DNA from: Roseibium algicola
GTDB taxonomy: Bacteria; Pseudomonadota; Alphaproteobacteria; Rhizobiales; Stappiaceae
Length of the DNA: 64,000 nt
Reading direction: 5' to 3'
NCBI RefSeq assembly: GCF_001999245.1
Contig: NZ_CP019630.1
Span: 620,001 to 684,000, forward strand
Every line of letters starts with the position of its first letter. Positions within the stretch are counted from its first letter, which is position 1. The translations under genes were made by a program, and so were the position numbers. Below are positions 28,394-36,704 of this stretch, piece by piece. The notes under the pieces were generated by a model that saw only the letters and a program-made list of their open reading frames with translations, ran no database searches and was not told the origin of the DNA.

Positions 28394-28472
28394 GAAATTC
28401 AACTTTATGACTGATGGAGTCGGAACCAGATCAACCAACCGAAAGCCGGCAGGAAGATGTCGCTTCTAGCAA

Positions 28473-28727
28473 TTACCTGTTGGCGTTGACTGTGACAGTT
28501 GTCACCTTGCCACCCTTTAGGACCGATAACAGATAGACGTATCCCCCACCCTGCTGGCAAAGCTGGGCCTTGACGATTTCACCGCCTGCCTGCCCTGCAA
28601 CCGCCCCAAGCGGGGCGGCCTTGCCGCTGGCCACGGCTTCACGGGCCTGCGACTGGGACAAACAAGCGGCTTGCGCCGGCGCAATGACGGCGAATGTCAG
28701 GATCAAAAGGGCAAATATCTGTTTCAC
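28473..28727 (-). CDS. feuN: FeuN-like small periplasmic modulator (PepSY-like)
   Basis: An 84-residue exported protein. The signal peptide is MKQIFALLILTFAVIAPAQA, followed by a mature domain of about 64 residues with the pattern GEIVKAQLCQQGGGYVYLLS and a C-terminal KVTTVTVNA strand, as in short PepSY proteins. Two cysteines (about residues 22 and 57) may pair. In S. meliloti the similarly sized periplasmic FeuN is encoded just upstream of feuP and restrains FeuQ; size, location and order agree here. The FeuN name is an inference from context, because I cannot align the sequences. Confidence 0.65.
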   Translation of the reverse strand: MKQIFALLILTFAVIAPAQAACLSQSQAREAVASGKAAPLGAVAGQAGGEIVKAQLCQQGGGYVYLLSVLKGGKVTTVTVNANR

Positions 28728-28855
28728 GTGTCCGATTCCGGTCTGCTCACGAGGTCATGCGCAAGGTGTAATCAATTTCACCTGAACGCAAGCTGAACCG
28801 GTTGTTTGGATTTCTTCAGCTGCCCTTCTTGCGGCGGCGTCCTTCCGCCGCCTTG

Positions 28856-30151
28856 TCAGCCCAGCGCCACTTCGTCCGTCTGCAGGTCGTCGTAACGGCC
28901 CTTGAACTGCTCGAACACCTGCAGCGTCCGCCGGGCGATCCCTGTCCAGCCGAACACGCGGCGTGCGAAGCGAGCGCCCTCCACCGAGAGGGTTTCGCGC
29001 ATCCAGGAGTATTGCATCGGCATGTTCAGCATGGCCGCAAACTCTTCTGGTCGCTTGGGATCGGCCACCAGCGCATGTCGGCCAAATTCGATCTGGTCGA
29101 ACAGGCCACCGTGAATCGTCACCACAGTCGGCGTTCCGCAGGCCATCGCTTCCACGGCGGTCATGCCGAAAGGCTCATAGCGGGAGGGAAGTGCGAAGAT
29201 ACCCGGACCACGATAGAAATCGGCCAGATCTTCATCCGCGACATACCCACGCCAGCTGATGGCATCGGACACGCCCAGGGAAGAAGCGACTTCCTTCCAT
29301 TGCGCGAGCAGCGCCTTGTCGCTGTCCGAATTGGCACCGGCGGCAAGCACAAGGCGTGCGTCGGGCTGCAGTTTCAGGAGGCTCGGCAAGGCTTCGATGA
29401 TCAGGTCATAGCCCTTGTTTTCCGCTGCCCTGCCAACAACGTAGATATCCGTTTCCTTGAAATCGTGCTTCCGGCGCGCTTCCGCGACCACATCCGGTGT
29501 TGCGGGCGTAAACCGGCCTTCGTCGATGCCCGGCGGGATCATGGTGATATGCTCACGCGGCAGCTGGTATTGCTCGACGATCAGGTCCGTTTGCTGCTCG
29601 GTCGTCGCGATGATGTGGTCGCAGTTGCGGTAAAGAACGAATTCCTTCTGGATCCGCTCCTTGAAGCGGTACCCAGCCATCTCTTCTTCACCCGCTCCCA
29701 CCATGTCGTGTTCTTTCCACCAGCCAAGGGAGTGCGGCGTGTGGATGTGCGGAACCTGCAGCTCCTCGGCGATTTTCTGGCCGGCGACGCCTGCATCCCA
29801 GTAATGAGAGTTGATCACGTCATAATGCAACTTGCGATGACGGATCATCGCCAGCGCATTGGTGACGAAGTCACCGTACCAGTCGTGCATGTCCTCCTTC
29901 CGGATGAAATCGGATCCTCCGAAAGGAACGCGCACGACGCGCAGGTTTTCATTGATGATATCCTCGGCCGGCTGGTCTTCGAACTGGCGCGTCATGACAT
30001 CGACCCTGTAGCCGAGCCGCGCGAAACGTTTTGCCAGCTCCAGTACGAAGACCACCTGGCCGCCCGTATCCGGTTTACCCAGTTCCGGCGATCCGGCCAC
30101 GTAACCGTGCAGCGAGATCATCAGAAGGGAACCGATATTGTGCTTGTTCAT
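28856..30151 (-). CDS. mfpsA: Mannosylfructose-phosphate synthase-like glycosyltransferase (GT4)
   Basis: A 431-residue GT-B enzyme of the sucrose-phosphate-synthase-like family. The N-terminal domain carries GYVAGSPELGKPDTGGQVVFV, including the DTGGQ fructose-phosphate loop, and HTPHSLGWWK. The C-terminal nucleotide-sugar domain has VGRAAENKGYD and the EX7E element SRYEPFGMTAVEAMACG. In Agrobacterium the homologous enzyme transfers mannose from GDP-mannose to fructose-6-phosphate; sucrose-phosphate synthase would be the alternative. The adjacent phosphatase favours a two-step route to a non-reducing sugar, and the alphaproteobacterial setting favours mannosylfructose. ATG 30151 has an AAGG site. 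Confidence 0.75.
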   Translation of the reverse strand: MNKHNIGSLLMISLHGYVAGSPELGKPDTGGQVVFVLELAKRFARLGYRVDVMTRQFEDQPAEDIINENLRVVRVPFGGSDFIRKEDMHDWYGDFVTNALAMIRHRKLHYDVINSHYWDAGVAGQKIAEELQVPHIHTPHSLGWWKEHDMVGAGEEEMAGYRFKERIQKEFVLYRNCDHIIATTEQQTDLIVEQYQLPREHITMIPPGIDEGRFTPATPDVVAEARRKHDFKETDIYVVGRAAENKGYDLIIEALPSLLKLQPDARLVLAAGANSDSDKALLAQWKEVASSLGVSDAISWRGYVADEDLADFYRGPGIFALPSRYEPFGMTAVEAMACGTPTVVTIHGGLFDQIEFGRHALVADPKRPEEFAAMLNMPMQYSWMRETLSVEGARFARRVFGWTGIARRTLQVFEQFKGRYDDLQTDEVALG

Positions 30152-30265
30152 GTGTCGTTACCTTGTTCGTGTGTCTTGATCTCCATCTACCCAGGCGTTC
30201 TTTTGCTCTTTTTGCTCATCGGCCCGCCGACGTTGCAGCAGGCAGCAGCCTCTCGAAAGGCCGGA

Positions 30266-31015
30266 TCAGACTGCCGATTGCGGCAGCAGGCCCATTACCG
30301 TCAACCCTTCCAGCACGCCGGCCGCATGGTGGGCGGATGCCAGATAGGTCTTGTGCCGCGGCAGGGTTGATAGAAGTTCCTGGCGGGCATTGCCGACCGC
30401 GATTGCCTTGCCCGCTGCTTCGAACAGCGCAAGGTCGTTACCGGAATCACCGGCAGCGATCGTTCGCTCCATCGGAATGCCAAGATGGCTTGCCAGATGG
30501 CGCATGGCAGTGTCCTTGCCTGCGCCGGGGGCGAGAATGTCCAGATCACTGGTCCCTGAATAGATGTGCCTGAACGGGATGCCCTCGTCCCGGAGTGCGG
30601 CAAGAATCGCGTCCACGCCGTCTTTTCCCGGAACGGCGAAGCTCGCCTTTCCGTCCGTCTGGAACTTGTCGTCGTGCGCATCATACCCCAGTTTCCGGAC
30701 GATTTTGCGAACTTCCTCGTCAGGCCAGTCGATAAACCGGCTTTGCCAGCTTTCCAGAAAGAAACGGTCCAGACGGATTTCGGTTCCCAAACCGGTGATA
30801 ATTGCGTCCGGTTCGAAGCCTTTGGGGAAGTATTCGGCAAGGGTCTGGTCGACACTGGCAGCCGGTCGGCTGGAGTTTAGAGCCAGTTTCAGGTGCGACT
30901 TGGCGTTCTTCAACTGATGCCAAAGTCGCTCCAGATCGGCCCGGTTACCGGTCAGGGTGTCATCGATGTCGCTGACCAGAAGCCAGGTATCACTCTTGCC
31001 CGTCTCGCCGGTCAC
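30266..31015 (-). CDS. mfppA: Mannosylfructose-phosphate phosphatase-like HAD protein
   Basis: A 249-residue HAD phosphatase of the sucrose-phosphatase type. The nucleophile motif is VSDIDDTLTG (Asp15, Asp17), motif II is ALNSSR, and the metal motif is AAGDSGNDLALF. A small cap domain lies between. It would release phosphate from mannosylfructose 6-phosphate to yield the compatible solute mannosylfructose. It starts at GTG 31015, whose GTGA overlaps the TGA of the glycoside hydrolase, with a strong GGGGAGG ribosome site, so translation is probably coupled. The synthase follows after 114 bp. Confidence 0.75.
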   Translation of the reverse strand: MTGETGKSDTWLLVSDIDDTLTGNRADLERLWHQLKNAKSHLKLALNSSRPAASVDQTLAEYFPKGFEPDAIITGLGTEIRLDRFFLESWQSRFIDWPDEEVRKIVRKLGYDAHDDKFQTDGKASFAVPGKDGVDAILAALRDEGIPFRHIYSGTSDLDILAPGAGKDTAMRHLASHLGIPMERTIAAGDSGNDLALFEAAGKAIAVGNARQELLSTLPRHKTYLASAHHAAGVLEGLTVMGLLPQSAV

Positions 31016-32550
31016 CGGCCCTCCCCTTCCTGATCGGGCGCCCTGTGCGTGACGGAATATGCCGGTTCGACCGTGTGCTCCGTTACCGGACGGCTCAATG
31101 TTTCAACCACAAGGTCCTTCAGGCAGACGGCCGCGCTTTCGGTGTAGAAGCCGATACCGCCTTCGATGAAACTGTCGTCAACCAGCGACAGCACCACATA
31201 GCCGTCGATGGAAAACTCGAAGTAAAGGCCGTGCGCCACAACCTCGATCTGCCAGGGGCCATGATCGCTGCCTCTGAAATGCGCTTCCTGAAGCGGCTCG
31301 TAACGGAAGGCATGTTCGAACTCAGGTGTCGGGTTTGCCCCCCAAGCTCGCATCTGGGCAATGCCGTTGACGAGATCCAGAGACAGGTAATAACCGTCAC
31401 CCTCGTCGTTCATCCTCAGCACAAGACCGGTTTTGCCCAGTCCCTCCAGCATCAGCTGTGCCTTGAGGCGGAAATCCTCATGCTTGCCCGGCAGCATGAA
31501 AGCTTCGTACCCGCTCTTGCAGCTCAGATGCAGCCCGTCCGGCCGATCAATCGCCGACGCGTATGTGTTGGAATACAGTGCCTTGCACTGGTAGGACGCA
31601 GTCACGACCTGGCGATGCGTCACCAGATCGTTGAAGTCCGAATTCGATTTCAGCTTGAGCCTGCCGGCACTGTCCGTCACCAGTTCCTTCGGCGGCGGCA
31701 ACAGCTTCTTCACGACCTCGCGCCCGTAGACGTACTCCGTCTTGGAAAAGAAATTGAACAGAAGCAAACGGTCGTTGGTCCGGCAAATACGGCCTGCATA
31801 ATTGCCCGTCGGCAGGATCACATTGTCGAAGAAGTTCTGGTATGGCCCCTCAATCGTCTCCGCGTACCAGTAGTGGATCTTGGTGTCTTCGCGGATCGAT
31901 CCCATCAGGTAATAGCGGCCGTCGAGACGAAACAGGTTCGGCACTTCGACGTCGTCATAAAGACCGGGCCGATAAAGAGGTGGCTCGAACGTGAATTTGT
32001 CCGGTTTGGTCTCGCGTGCGAGCCCGACGCAGCCGCGCCGTATGACCGGCCCTTCCTTGACACGGGCAGAGGCCAGCAGCAGGCGTTCGCCTGTGTCTTC
32101 ATCAACATAGAAGAACGGATCGCGGAAACTGACCCACTTCCGGCCTTCGTCTACAGTGCTCTCGTAAAGCGGGCCCGGCACCTGCAGGGGATAATTGCCG
32201 TGATTGCAGCGTTCCCAGGTGTAGAGATCCTTGGACCGTGCCAGCCCGACCCGCTGCACCCTGCCATATTCCGCCCGCGCAAGGCCGGTGTAGAACATGC
32301 GCCACTCGCCCTGCCGATCCGGATCGGGCGTCACATGCATCGTCCAGAGCATGTCATCATCCCATTCGCCCGGTTCACCGACGAAAAGTGCATTCTTGAC
32401 CCGGCGCCATGTCATGCCGTCCGTGCTGACGGCGTGCGCGATGAAATCGTGATTGGGCAGCACCAGATGGAACAGATGATAGATGCCGTCGTGATAAACG
32501 ACATCGACGTCGCCAATGTCCGACCGCAGAAATCCATGGGATGCATACAT
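31012..32550 (-). CDS. GH32/GH43/GH68-like glycoside hydrolase in the mannosylfructose cluster
   Basis: A 512-residue soluble protein with no signal peptide. The N-terminal half is a five-bladed beta-propeller of the furanosidase fold: an acidic residue early in SDIGDVDVVYHDGIYH, the RDP motif as SFRDPFFYVDE, and VEVPNLF where GH32 has an ECP motif. The C-terminal half is a beta-sandwich-like region (FDLK-type strands, YLSLDLVNGIAQM). GH32 enzymes split beta-fructofuranosidic bonds, so it may hydrolyse or remodel mannosylfructose or sucrose; this is inference. It is the first gene of the three-gene unit and overlaps the phosphatase by 4 bp. Confidence 0.75.
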   Translation of the reverse strand: MYASHGFLRSDIGDVDVVYHDGIYHLFHLVLPNHDFIAHAVSTDGMTWRRVKNALFVGEPGEWDDDMLWTMHVTPDPDRQGEWRMFYTGLARAEYGRVQRVGLARSKDLYTWERCNHGNYPLQVPGPLYESTVDEGRKWVSFRDPFFYVDEDTGERLLLASARVKEGPVIRRGCVGLARETKPDKFTFEPPLYRPGLYDDVEVPNLFRLDGRYYLMGSIREDTKIHYWYAETIEGPYQNFFDNVILPTGNYAGRICRTNDRLLLFNFFSKTEYVYGREVVKKLLPPPKELVTDSAGRLKLKSNSDFNDLVTHRQVVTASYQCKALYSNTYASAIDRPDGLHLSCKSGYEAFMLPGKHEDFRLKAQLMLEGLGKTGLVLRMNDEGDGYYLSLDLVNGIAQMRAWGANPTPEFEHAFRYEPLQEAHFRGSDHGPWQIEVVAHGLYFEFSIDGYVVLSLVDDSFIEGGIGFYTESAAVCLKDLVVETLSRPVTEHTVEPAYSVTHRAPDQEGEGR

Positions 32551-32829
32551 GCCCTAACCCTGCCCAGATGTTTCAGCAGGATCAAGAGCCTAAGCCAAAA
32601 AATTTGCAGTGCAACATGGCTCGGACGAACAATATCACCCCTTTGCGCATCCTGCCTGATGACTGGCGGCATTTCCGGAGCGATTTGCGGTATGGAACAG
32701 AAACAGCCGGATCCCGCCCTTTCAGTTGGCCCGCTGCGCTCGGCTCTATGCCTAGAATATGATCGTTTCTGAGCCAAAAGCGCGTCGTAAAAGCATTCCC
32801 TTGTCGCCCCTATCCTCTAGAATGGGTTC
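32551..32829. promoter_or_regulatory. Divergent region between the mannosylfructose unit and the DUF1194 gene
   Basis: This 279-bp gap separates two divergent starts (ATG 32550 minus; ATG 32830 plus) and must hold both promoters. I find no strong palindrome, promoter pair or riboswitch-like structure. Confidence 0.3.
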
Positions 32830-33576
32830 ATGACGGACTGCTGTTGGATCTCACATACCGACTGCCACTGCGGACAAAGCGCGGCGCGCAAGACTTTGCG
32901 TCAGGTCATCGGTCTCTTCTCTTTTCTTTCCTTGCTGCTCCTGCCAGGTCCTGCAGCCGCGTGTTCCCTGTCGCTGGTTCTGGCGATGGACGGTTCGGCC
33001 AGCGTCGATGCGCGCGAACACACCTTGCAGCTCAACGGACTGGCGGATGCCCTGAGAGACCCGGACGTCGTTCAGGCAATCGAGGCCGTTGGCGGGATCT
33101 GGGTTACAAGTTTCGAATGGAGCGGCCGGTACCAGCAATTGCTCCAGCTTGGGTGGAGCCATCTTTCCGATGCGCAAAGCGCTGCGAATGCGGCCGAAAC
33201 CCTGCGACGCTCACCACGAGGCTACACCGAATTTCCAACCGCCCTCGGTTATGCACTCGGCCATGCGGCAACGCTGATGCGCAAGGCACCCGCGCCTTGT
33301 GTTCGTAAGGTCATAGATGTTGCCGGTGATGGCATCAACAACGACGGTTTCGGCCCGGAAAGCGCCTACAGGGCCTTCGATTTCCAGGACGTTACGGTCA
33401 ACGGTCTGGTGATTTCAGGCGCTGATGAAGCTCCGGTGCGCTACTACCGGACCCATGTCATCAGGGGTCCGGGTGCCTTTGTCGAGGTTGCAGACAGTTA
33501 TGACGACTACGCCGAGGCAATGAAGCGCAAACTGCTGCGGGAAATCTTCGGCAGCGGCTACGCTTCCCTGCGCTGA
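32830..33576 (+). CDS. DUF1194 (VWA-like) exported protein
   Basis: A 248-residue exported protein. The N-terminus has a polar stretch, then a hydrophobic core (VIGLFSFLSLLLLPGPAAA) ending before ACSLS, so a signal peptide is likely. The mature part is a von Willebrand A-like domain with a MIDAS motif DGSAS and later TEFPTALGYALGHA and VIDVAGDGINND, as in DUF1194. Such proteins often bind a divalent ion and a partner protein, but a role is unknown. The start is uncertain because there is no clear ribosome site before ATG 32830. Confidence 0.8.
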   Translation: MTDCCWISHTDCHCGQSAARKTLRQVIGLFSFLSLLLLPGPAAACSLSLVLAMDGSASVDAREHTLQLNGLADALRDPDVVQAIEAVGGIWVTSFEWSGRYQQLLQLGWSHLSDAQSAANAAETLRRSPRGYTEFPTALGYALGHAATLMRKAPAPCVRKVIDVAGDGINNDGFGPESAYRAFDFQDVTVNGLVISGADEAPVRYYRTHVIRGPGAFVEVADSYDDYAEAMKRKLLREIFGSGYASLR

Positions 33577-33584
33577 AATCAGCT

Positions 33585-34763
33585 TCAGGCTTGCCGGCGC
33601 TCCGCCCGGGCCAAAAGAGCCGCTTCGAAATCCGCTGCCGGCATTCTGTCCTGCAGGGCCCTTAGGAAAAGCTGCTTCTGTGTCTCGGGCGCCAGCCCGC
33701 CTACAGGCGGATCCCGGTCCAAATTGGTCGGGAAGGAATATCCTTCCGCACACGCGGAAACAGCCGCCTCCAGTCTGGTACCTGATATTGTTTCCTGTCC
33801 GATTTGCGCCAGGAGCACGGGATAGAGCGCCCGGCACATGGCATCCCGGTCCACACTTTCCATGGCGCGTCCGAAGGCCGAGGACACCTGAAGCAGGTTT
33901 GCCATGCGCTGGATATCTGCACTGGAATTGTCACCGGCGGCGTGGAACAGTGCCGGGTTGAAGAACACCGCATCGCCCTTGCGCAATGGCATCTGCACGT
34001 AATGCTGTTCAAAAAACTCCTTGAATGCCTCCAGCCGGTAGGCAGCGTAGCCCGGACGATAAAGCTGTGAAAACGGCAAGAGCTTCGTGGGACCGCTTTC
34101 AATCGGCATGTCTGTATGCGCGACCGCCCCTTGCAGGGTCATGACCTGTGACAGGTCGTGCACATGGGCCGGATAACGTGCGCAGTCTTCTGCTGACTGG
34201 AAACCAAGGTGGTAATCCCGATGTGCCTGCTGCGCCTTGCCGCCCGGACGTACAAGATTGACCTGGGCCGTCATCTGGTAGTTCGGCCCGAGCCAGGCTT
34301 CACAAACGGCATCGATGGCAGGATTGGCAAAATAATCCGCGAAGACATCGGGGGCTTCCAGGCAGAGTTTCTGCAGTGAGTTCCAGATCCGGTCGTTTGC
34401 GCCGGCAGCTGCAAAATGATCCGCACCGCCGCCTGAAGCAGCTTTCTCCTCGGCGATGATCCGGTTGTAGACCTGCGTTGCCCGGTCTATCGGGGTGACA
34501 TCCTTATATGCCTCCTCCAGCACCAGCACACCCGAGTGCAGCCGCATAACCTGCGCCCATTCTGCCATCAACCGGCTACGGCTTTCGCTACCTGCGAGTA
34601 CGGTCTCCAGATCGGCAACCCGGTAGACGGGAATACCGGCAACCACCTTGTAGGCGTGCGGCACGATGCCGTCGTCCAGTTTTTGCGACACAAGTTGCCT
34701 GAAGTCCTCGACATCGCAACTGGTGGCGTTGAAATACGCCAGATGATCGACCCGTTTGTCCAT
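33585..34763 (-). CDS. Phytanoyl-CoA dioxygenase (PhyH) family protein
   Basis: A 392-residue Fe(II)/2-oxoglutarate-dependent oxygenase-like protein. The facial triad appears as HRDYH (HxD) near residues 185-190 of the chosen protein and a distal His in NPALFHAAGDNSS, with a downstream Arg (QRMANLLQ) that would bind 2-oxoglutarate. It lacks the EctD signature, so it is not ectoine hydroxylase. The open frame extends to 34835, but ATG 34763 follows a strong GGGAGGGG ribosome site. It diverges from a LacI-family regulator that probably controls it. Substrate unknown, possibly sugar- or polyol-linked given the regulator. Confidence 0.8.
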   Translation of the reverse strand: MDKRVDHLAYFNATSCDVEDFRQLVSQKLDDGIVPHAYKVVAGIPVYRVADLETVLAGSESRSRLMAEWAQVMRLHSGVLVLEEAYKDVTPIDRATQVYNRIIAEEKAASGGGADHFAAAGANDRIWNSLQKLCLEAPDVFADYFANPAIDAVCEAWLGPNYQMTAQVNLVRPGGKAQQAHRDYHLGFQSAEDCARYPAHVHDLSQVMTLQGAVAHTDMPIESGPTKLLPFSQLYRPGYAAYRLEAFKEFFEQHYVQMPLRKGDAVFFNPALFHAAGDNSSADIQRMANLLQVSSAFGRAMESVDRDAMCRALYPVLLAQIGQETISGTRLEAAVSACAEGYSFPTNLDRDPPVGGLAPETQKQLFLRALQDRMPAADFEAALLARAERRQA

Positions 34764-34846
34764 GATCCCCTCCCAGGTTTTGTTGGCTGCAATGCTATCA
34801 GGATCGGTCTTGATCGGATCGGCATTTTCCATCAAGAATCCATCAA

Positions 34847-35878
34847 ATGACCCATCGCTTCCCGATCAAGGAAATCGCCCTTCAGGCAGGCCTCAGCACT
34901 GCCACGGTTGACCGCGTGATGAACGGGCGAGCACATGTCAGCCCGCAAACCCGTCGCAGGGTTGAGGATGCGATTGCAGAACTGGAACAACAGGAAGGTC
35001 AGCTGGCTGCCAGGGGGCGGCGGCTCTTCTTCGATGTGGTTATGGAAGCGCCGAACAGGTTCAGCAGAGAAGTGCGTCTTGCCTGTGAAAGCGTGCTGAC
35101 AGATCTGCATCCGATCGCGATCCGCCCCAGGTTCACTTTCACCGAAACCATGTCGGCAGCCGAATGCAGCGCGATTCTGCAGCGGATTGCAAAGCGAGGC
35201 AGCCAGGGCATCTGCCTCAAGGTGCGCGATACAGAGGAAGTCCGGCATATGATCGCAGGACTGGCAGACCGCAGAATCCCTGTCGTCACCGTCTTTACCG
35301 ACCTTCCCGCATCCCGGCGGCTTGCCTATGTTGGCCTGGATAATCGCAGCGCCGGCAAAACCGCAGCCTATCTCATGCACAAGCTCCTGCCGGCGAACGG
35401 AACGGTTCTGACGACGCTCAGCCAGCACACCTTTCAGGGCGAGGAGGAGCGCTACGAGGGTTTCAGGCAGGAACTGGATCGTCTGCGCCCGGAATGCAGA
35501 TTGGTGGATGCCAGCGGCGGCGGCGGCCTCAATCCCGAAACACGGCGGGAGGTTGCCGAGAAGCTGGGCTCCTCTCCACCGATTTCCGGCGTCTATTCCA
35601 TGGGAGGCGGCAACAGGGCTATTTTGCAGGCCTTGTCCGAGGTGGGCCAGATGCCAAGGGTCTATGTCGCGCACGATCTGGACAAGGACAATCTCGAGCT
35701 TCTCCGGCAGGAGCAGCTGACGCTGGTGCTTCATCACGACCTGCAGTCAGACATGAACACGGCGTTTCGTCATCTCCTGGCATACCACGGCATCGGCACG
35801 TCTCCCTCCGGCGAAACGAGCGATGTTCAGGTTGTCACCCCCTTGAACATCCCTTCCAGGTTCAATGAACCAGCCTGA
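34847..35878 (+). CDS. LacI-family transcriptional regulator
   Basis: A 343-residue repressor. The N-terminal lambda-repressor-like HTH (PIKEIALQAGLSTATVDRVMNGR) and hinge are followed by a periplasmic-binding-protein-like effector domain (DFIG-type strands, GGGNRAILQAL and a VAHDLDKDN segment). The effector is probably a sugar or sugar-like compound. It diverges from the PhyH gene, with about 83 bp between the chosen starts containing GATCGG repeats but no clean palindrome I can defend as its operator. Confidence 0.9.
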   Translation: MTHRFPIKEIALQAGLSTATVDRVMNGRAHVSPQTRRRVEDAIAELEQQEGQLAARGRRLFFDVVMEAPNRFSREVRLACESVLTDLHPIAIRPRFTFTETMSAAECSAILQRIAKRGSQGICLKVRDTEEVRHMIAGLADRRIPVVTVFTDLPASRRLAYVGLDNRSAGKTAAYLMHKLLPANGTVLTTLSQHTFQGEEERYEGFRQELDRLRPECRLVDASGGGGLNPETRREVAEKLGSSPPISGVYSMGGGNRAILQALSEVGQMPRVYVAHDLDKDNLELLRQEQLTLVLHHDLQSDMNTAFRHLLAYHGIGTSPSGETSDVQVVTPLNIPSRFNEPA

Positions 35879-35955
35879 CCTGGCAGTGCTGATCTCCACA
35901 GCCAAAGCCTGCCGTTCATCAGAAAACGCGCCAACAGCACACTGCCAGCAGTTGA

Positions 35956-36561
35956 TCAACCGTGTTTCAGCTCTGTGCCAACTGCGCGTTCGACAAAAGC
36001 CAACATGGATTGCCTGAGCTGTTTTCTGGTCGAAACATCTCTGGAAACGGCATTCTGGCCACTGCGTTCGATCAAACCAAGAACCAGTTCGGCCGACGTG
36101 GCAGGGTTTTCTTCAAACGTTGGCAGGCAGTTGGCAACCGCTTGAACGAGCCGGGCCCGGGTTTGTTCGAACAGGCCGCCGATCTCGGGATTTCTGAAGG
36201 CCTCGGCAACGATTTCCGCGCTCAACGCGGCATGTGCCGGCGAAGAACAGAGATCGAAATACTCCGCCCCAAATTGCAGCAGTCTTTCCATCCGATTTTT
36301 TGACGTGTCTTCAAGCCGCCTCAGCAAGGGATCAAGTTCGACAGTTTCCAGTTCCGAGATGGCTGCGATGATCTCGTTCTTGCCCTTGAAGTGATTATAG
36401 AGATTGCTGAGGCTGATCCCCGCCTTTCCCGCGATGTCGCGCATGCCCGTCTGGTGAAACCCCTTTTCGATAAAAAGACCCGCAGCCGTTTCGACGATCA
36501 TCTGCCGACGCTTGGCGGATTTCTCCAGACGGCTGGTGGATTGCGGCCTGGTTTCGGCCAT
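35956..36561 (-). CDS. TetR-family transcriptional regulator
   Basis: A 201-residue repressor. The HTH is IVETAAGLFIEKGFHQTGMRDIAGKAGISLSNLYNHFKGKNEI (shown in part by motifs GFHQTG and SLSNLYNHF), then a helical ligand domain. ATG 36561 is chosen because of an AGGAGA ribosome site; the frame runs open further upstream. It diverges from a sterol desaturase-hydrolase operon, and a perfect palindrome (36673-36694) lies between them. It probably represses that operon and itself in response to a lipid-like ligand. Confidence 0.9.
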   Translation of the reverse strand: MAETRPQSTSRLEKSAKRRQMIVETAAGLFIEKGFHQTGMRDIAGKAGISLSNLYNHFKGKNEIIAAISELETVELDPLLRRLEDTSKNRMERLLQFGAEYFDLCSSPAHAALSAEIVAEAFRNPEIGGLFEQTRARLVQAVANCLPTFEENPATSAELVLGLIERSGQNAVSRDVSTRKQLRQSMLAFVERAVGTELKHG

Positions 36562-36672
36562 CGGGAATCTCCTGTGGGACGCTACGAAGAAAGACCGTAG
36601 ACCGACTTCTTCTTCTGCGCTGTTCATTTCAGGTTCGTTGCCGTCTTGCAATCCTGGGCCGCGCGCCCAATT

Positions 36673-36694
36673 AAAGAACGAACGTTCGTTCTTT
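36673..36694. promoter_or_regulatory. Perfect 22-bp palindromic operator, probable TetR site
   Basis: The half-site AAAGAACGAAC is followed directly by its exact complement, giving a 22-bp palindrome with no mismatch. It lies 11 bp before the sterol desaturase ATG and 112 bp upstream of the tetR start, the expected place for an operator of the divergent regulator. Confidence 0.75.
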
Positions 36695-36704
36695 GTGAGG
36701 TGTC

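Noticed and set aside
28856..30151. Assignment as sucrose synthase or sucrose-phosphate synthase
   Set aside because: The family fits, but the alphaproteobacterial context and the neighbouring phosphatase favour mannosylfructose; a biochemical test would settle it.
28802..30370. 522-residue open frame on the plus strand
   Set aside because: Antisense to the mannosylfructose-phosphate synthase gene.
31045..32772. 575-residue open frame on the plus strand
   Set aside because: Antisense to the GH32/43-like gene, whose motifs are clear.
33585..34763. Ectoine hydroxylase EctD
   Set aside because: The protein is PhyH-like but lacks the EctD signature, and no ectoine gene lies nearby.
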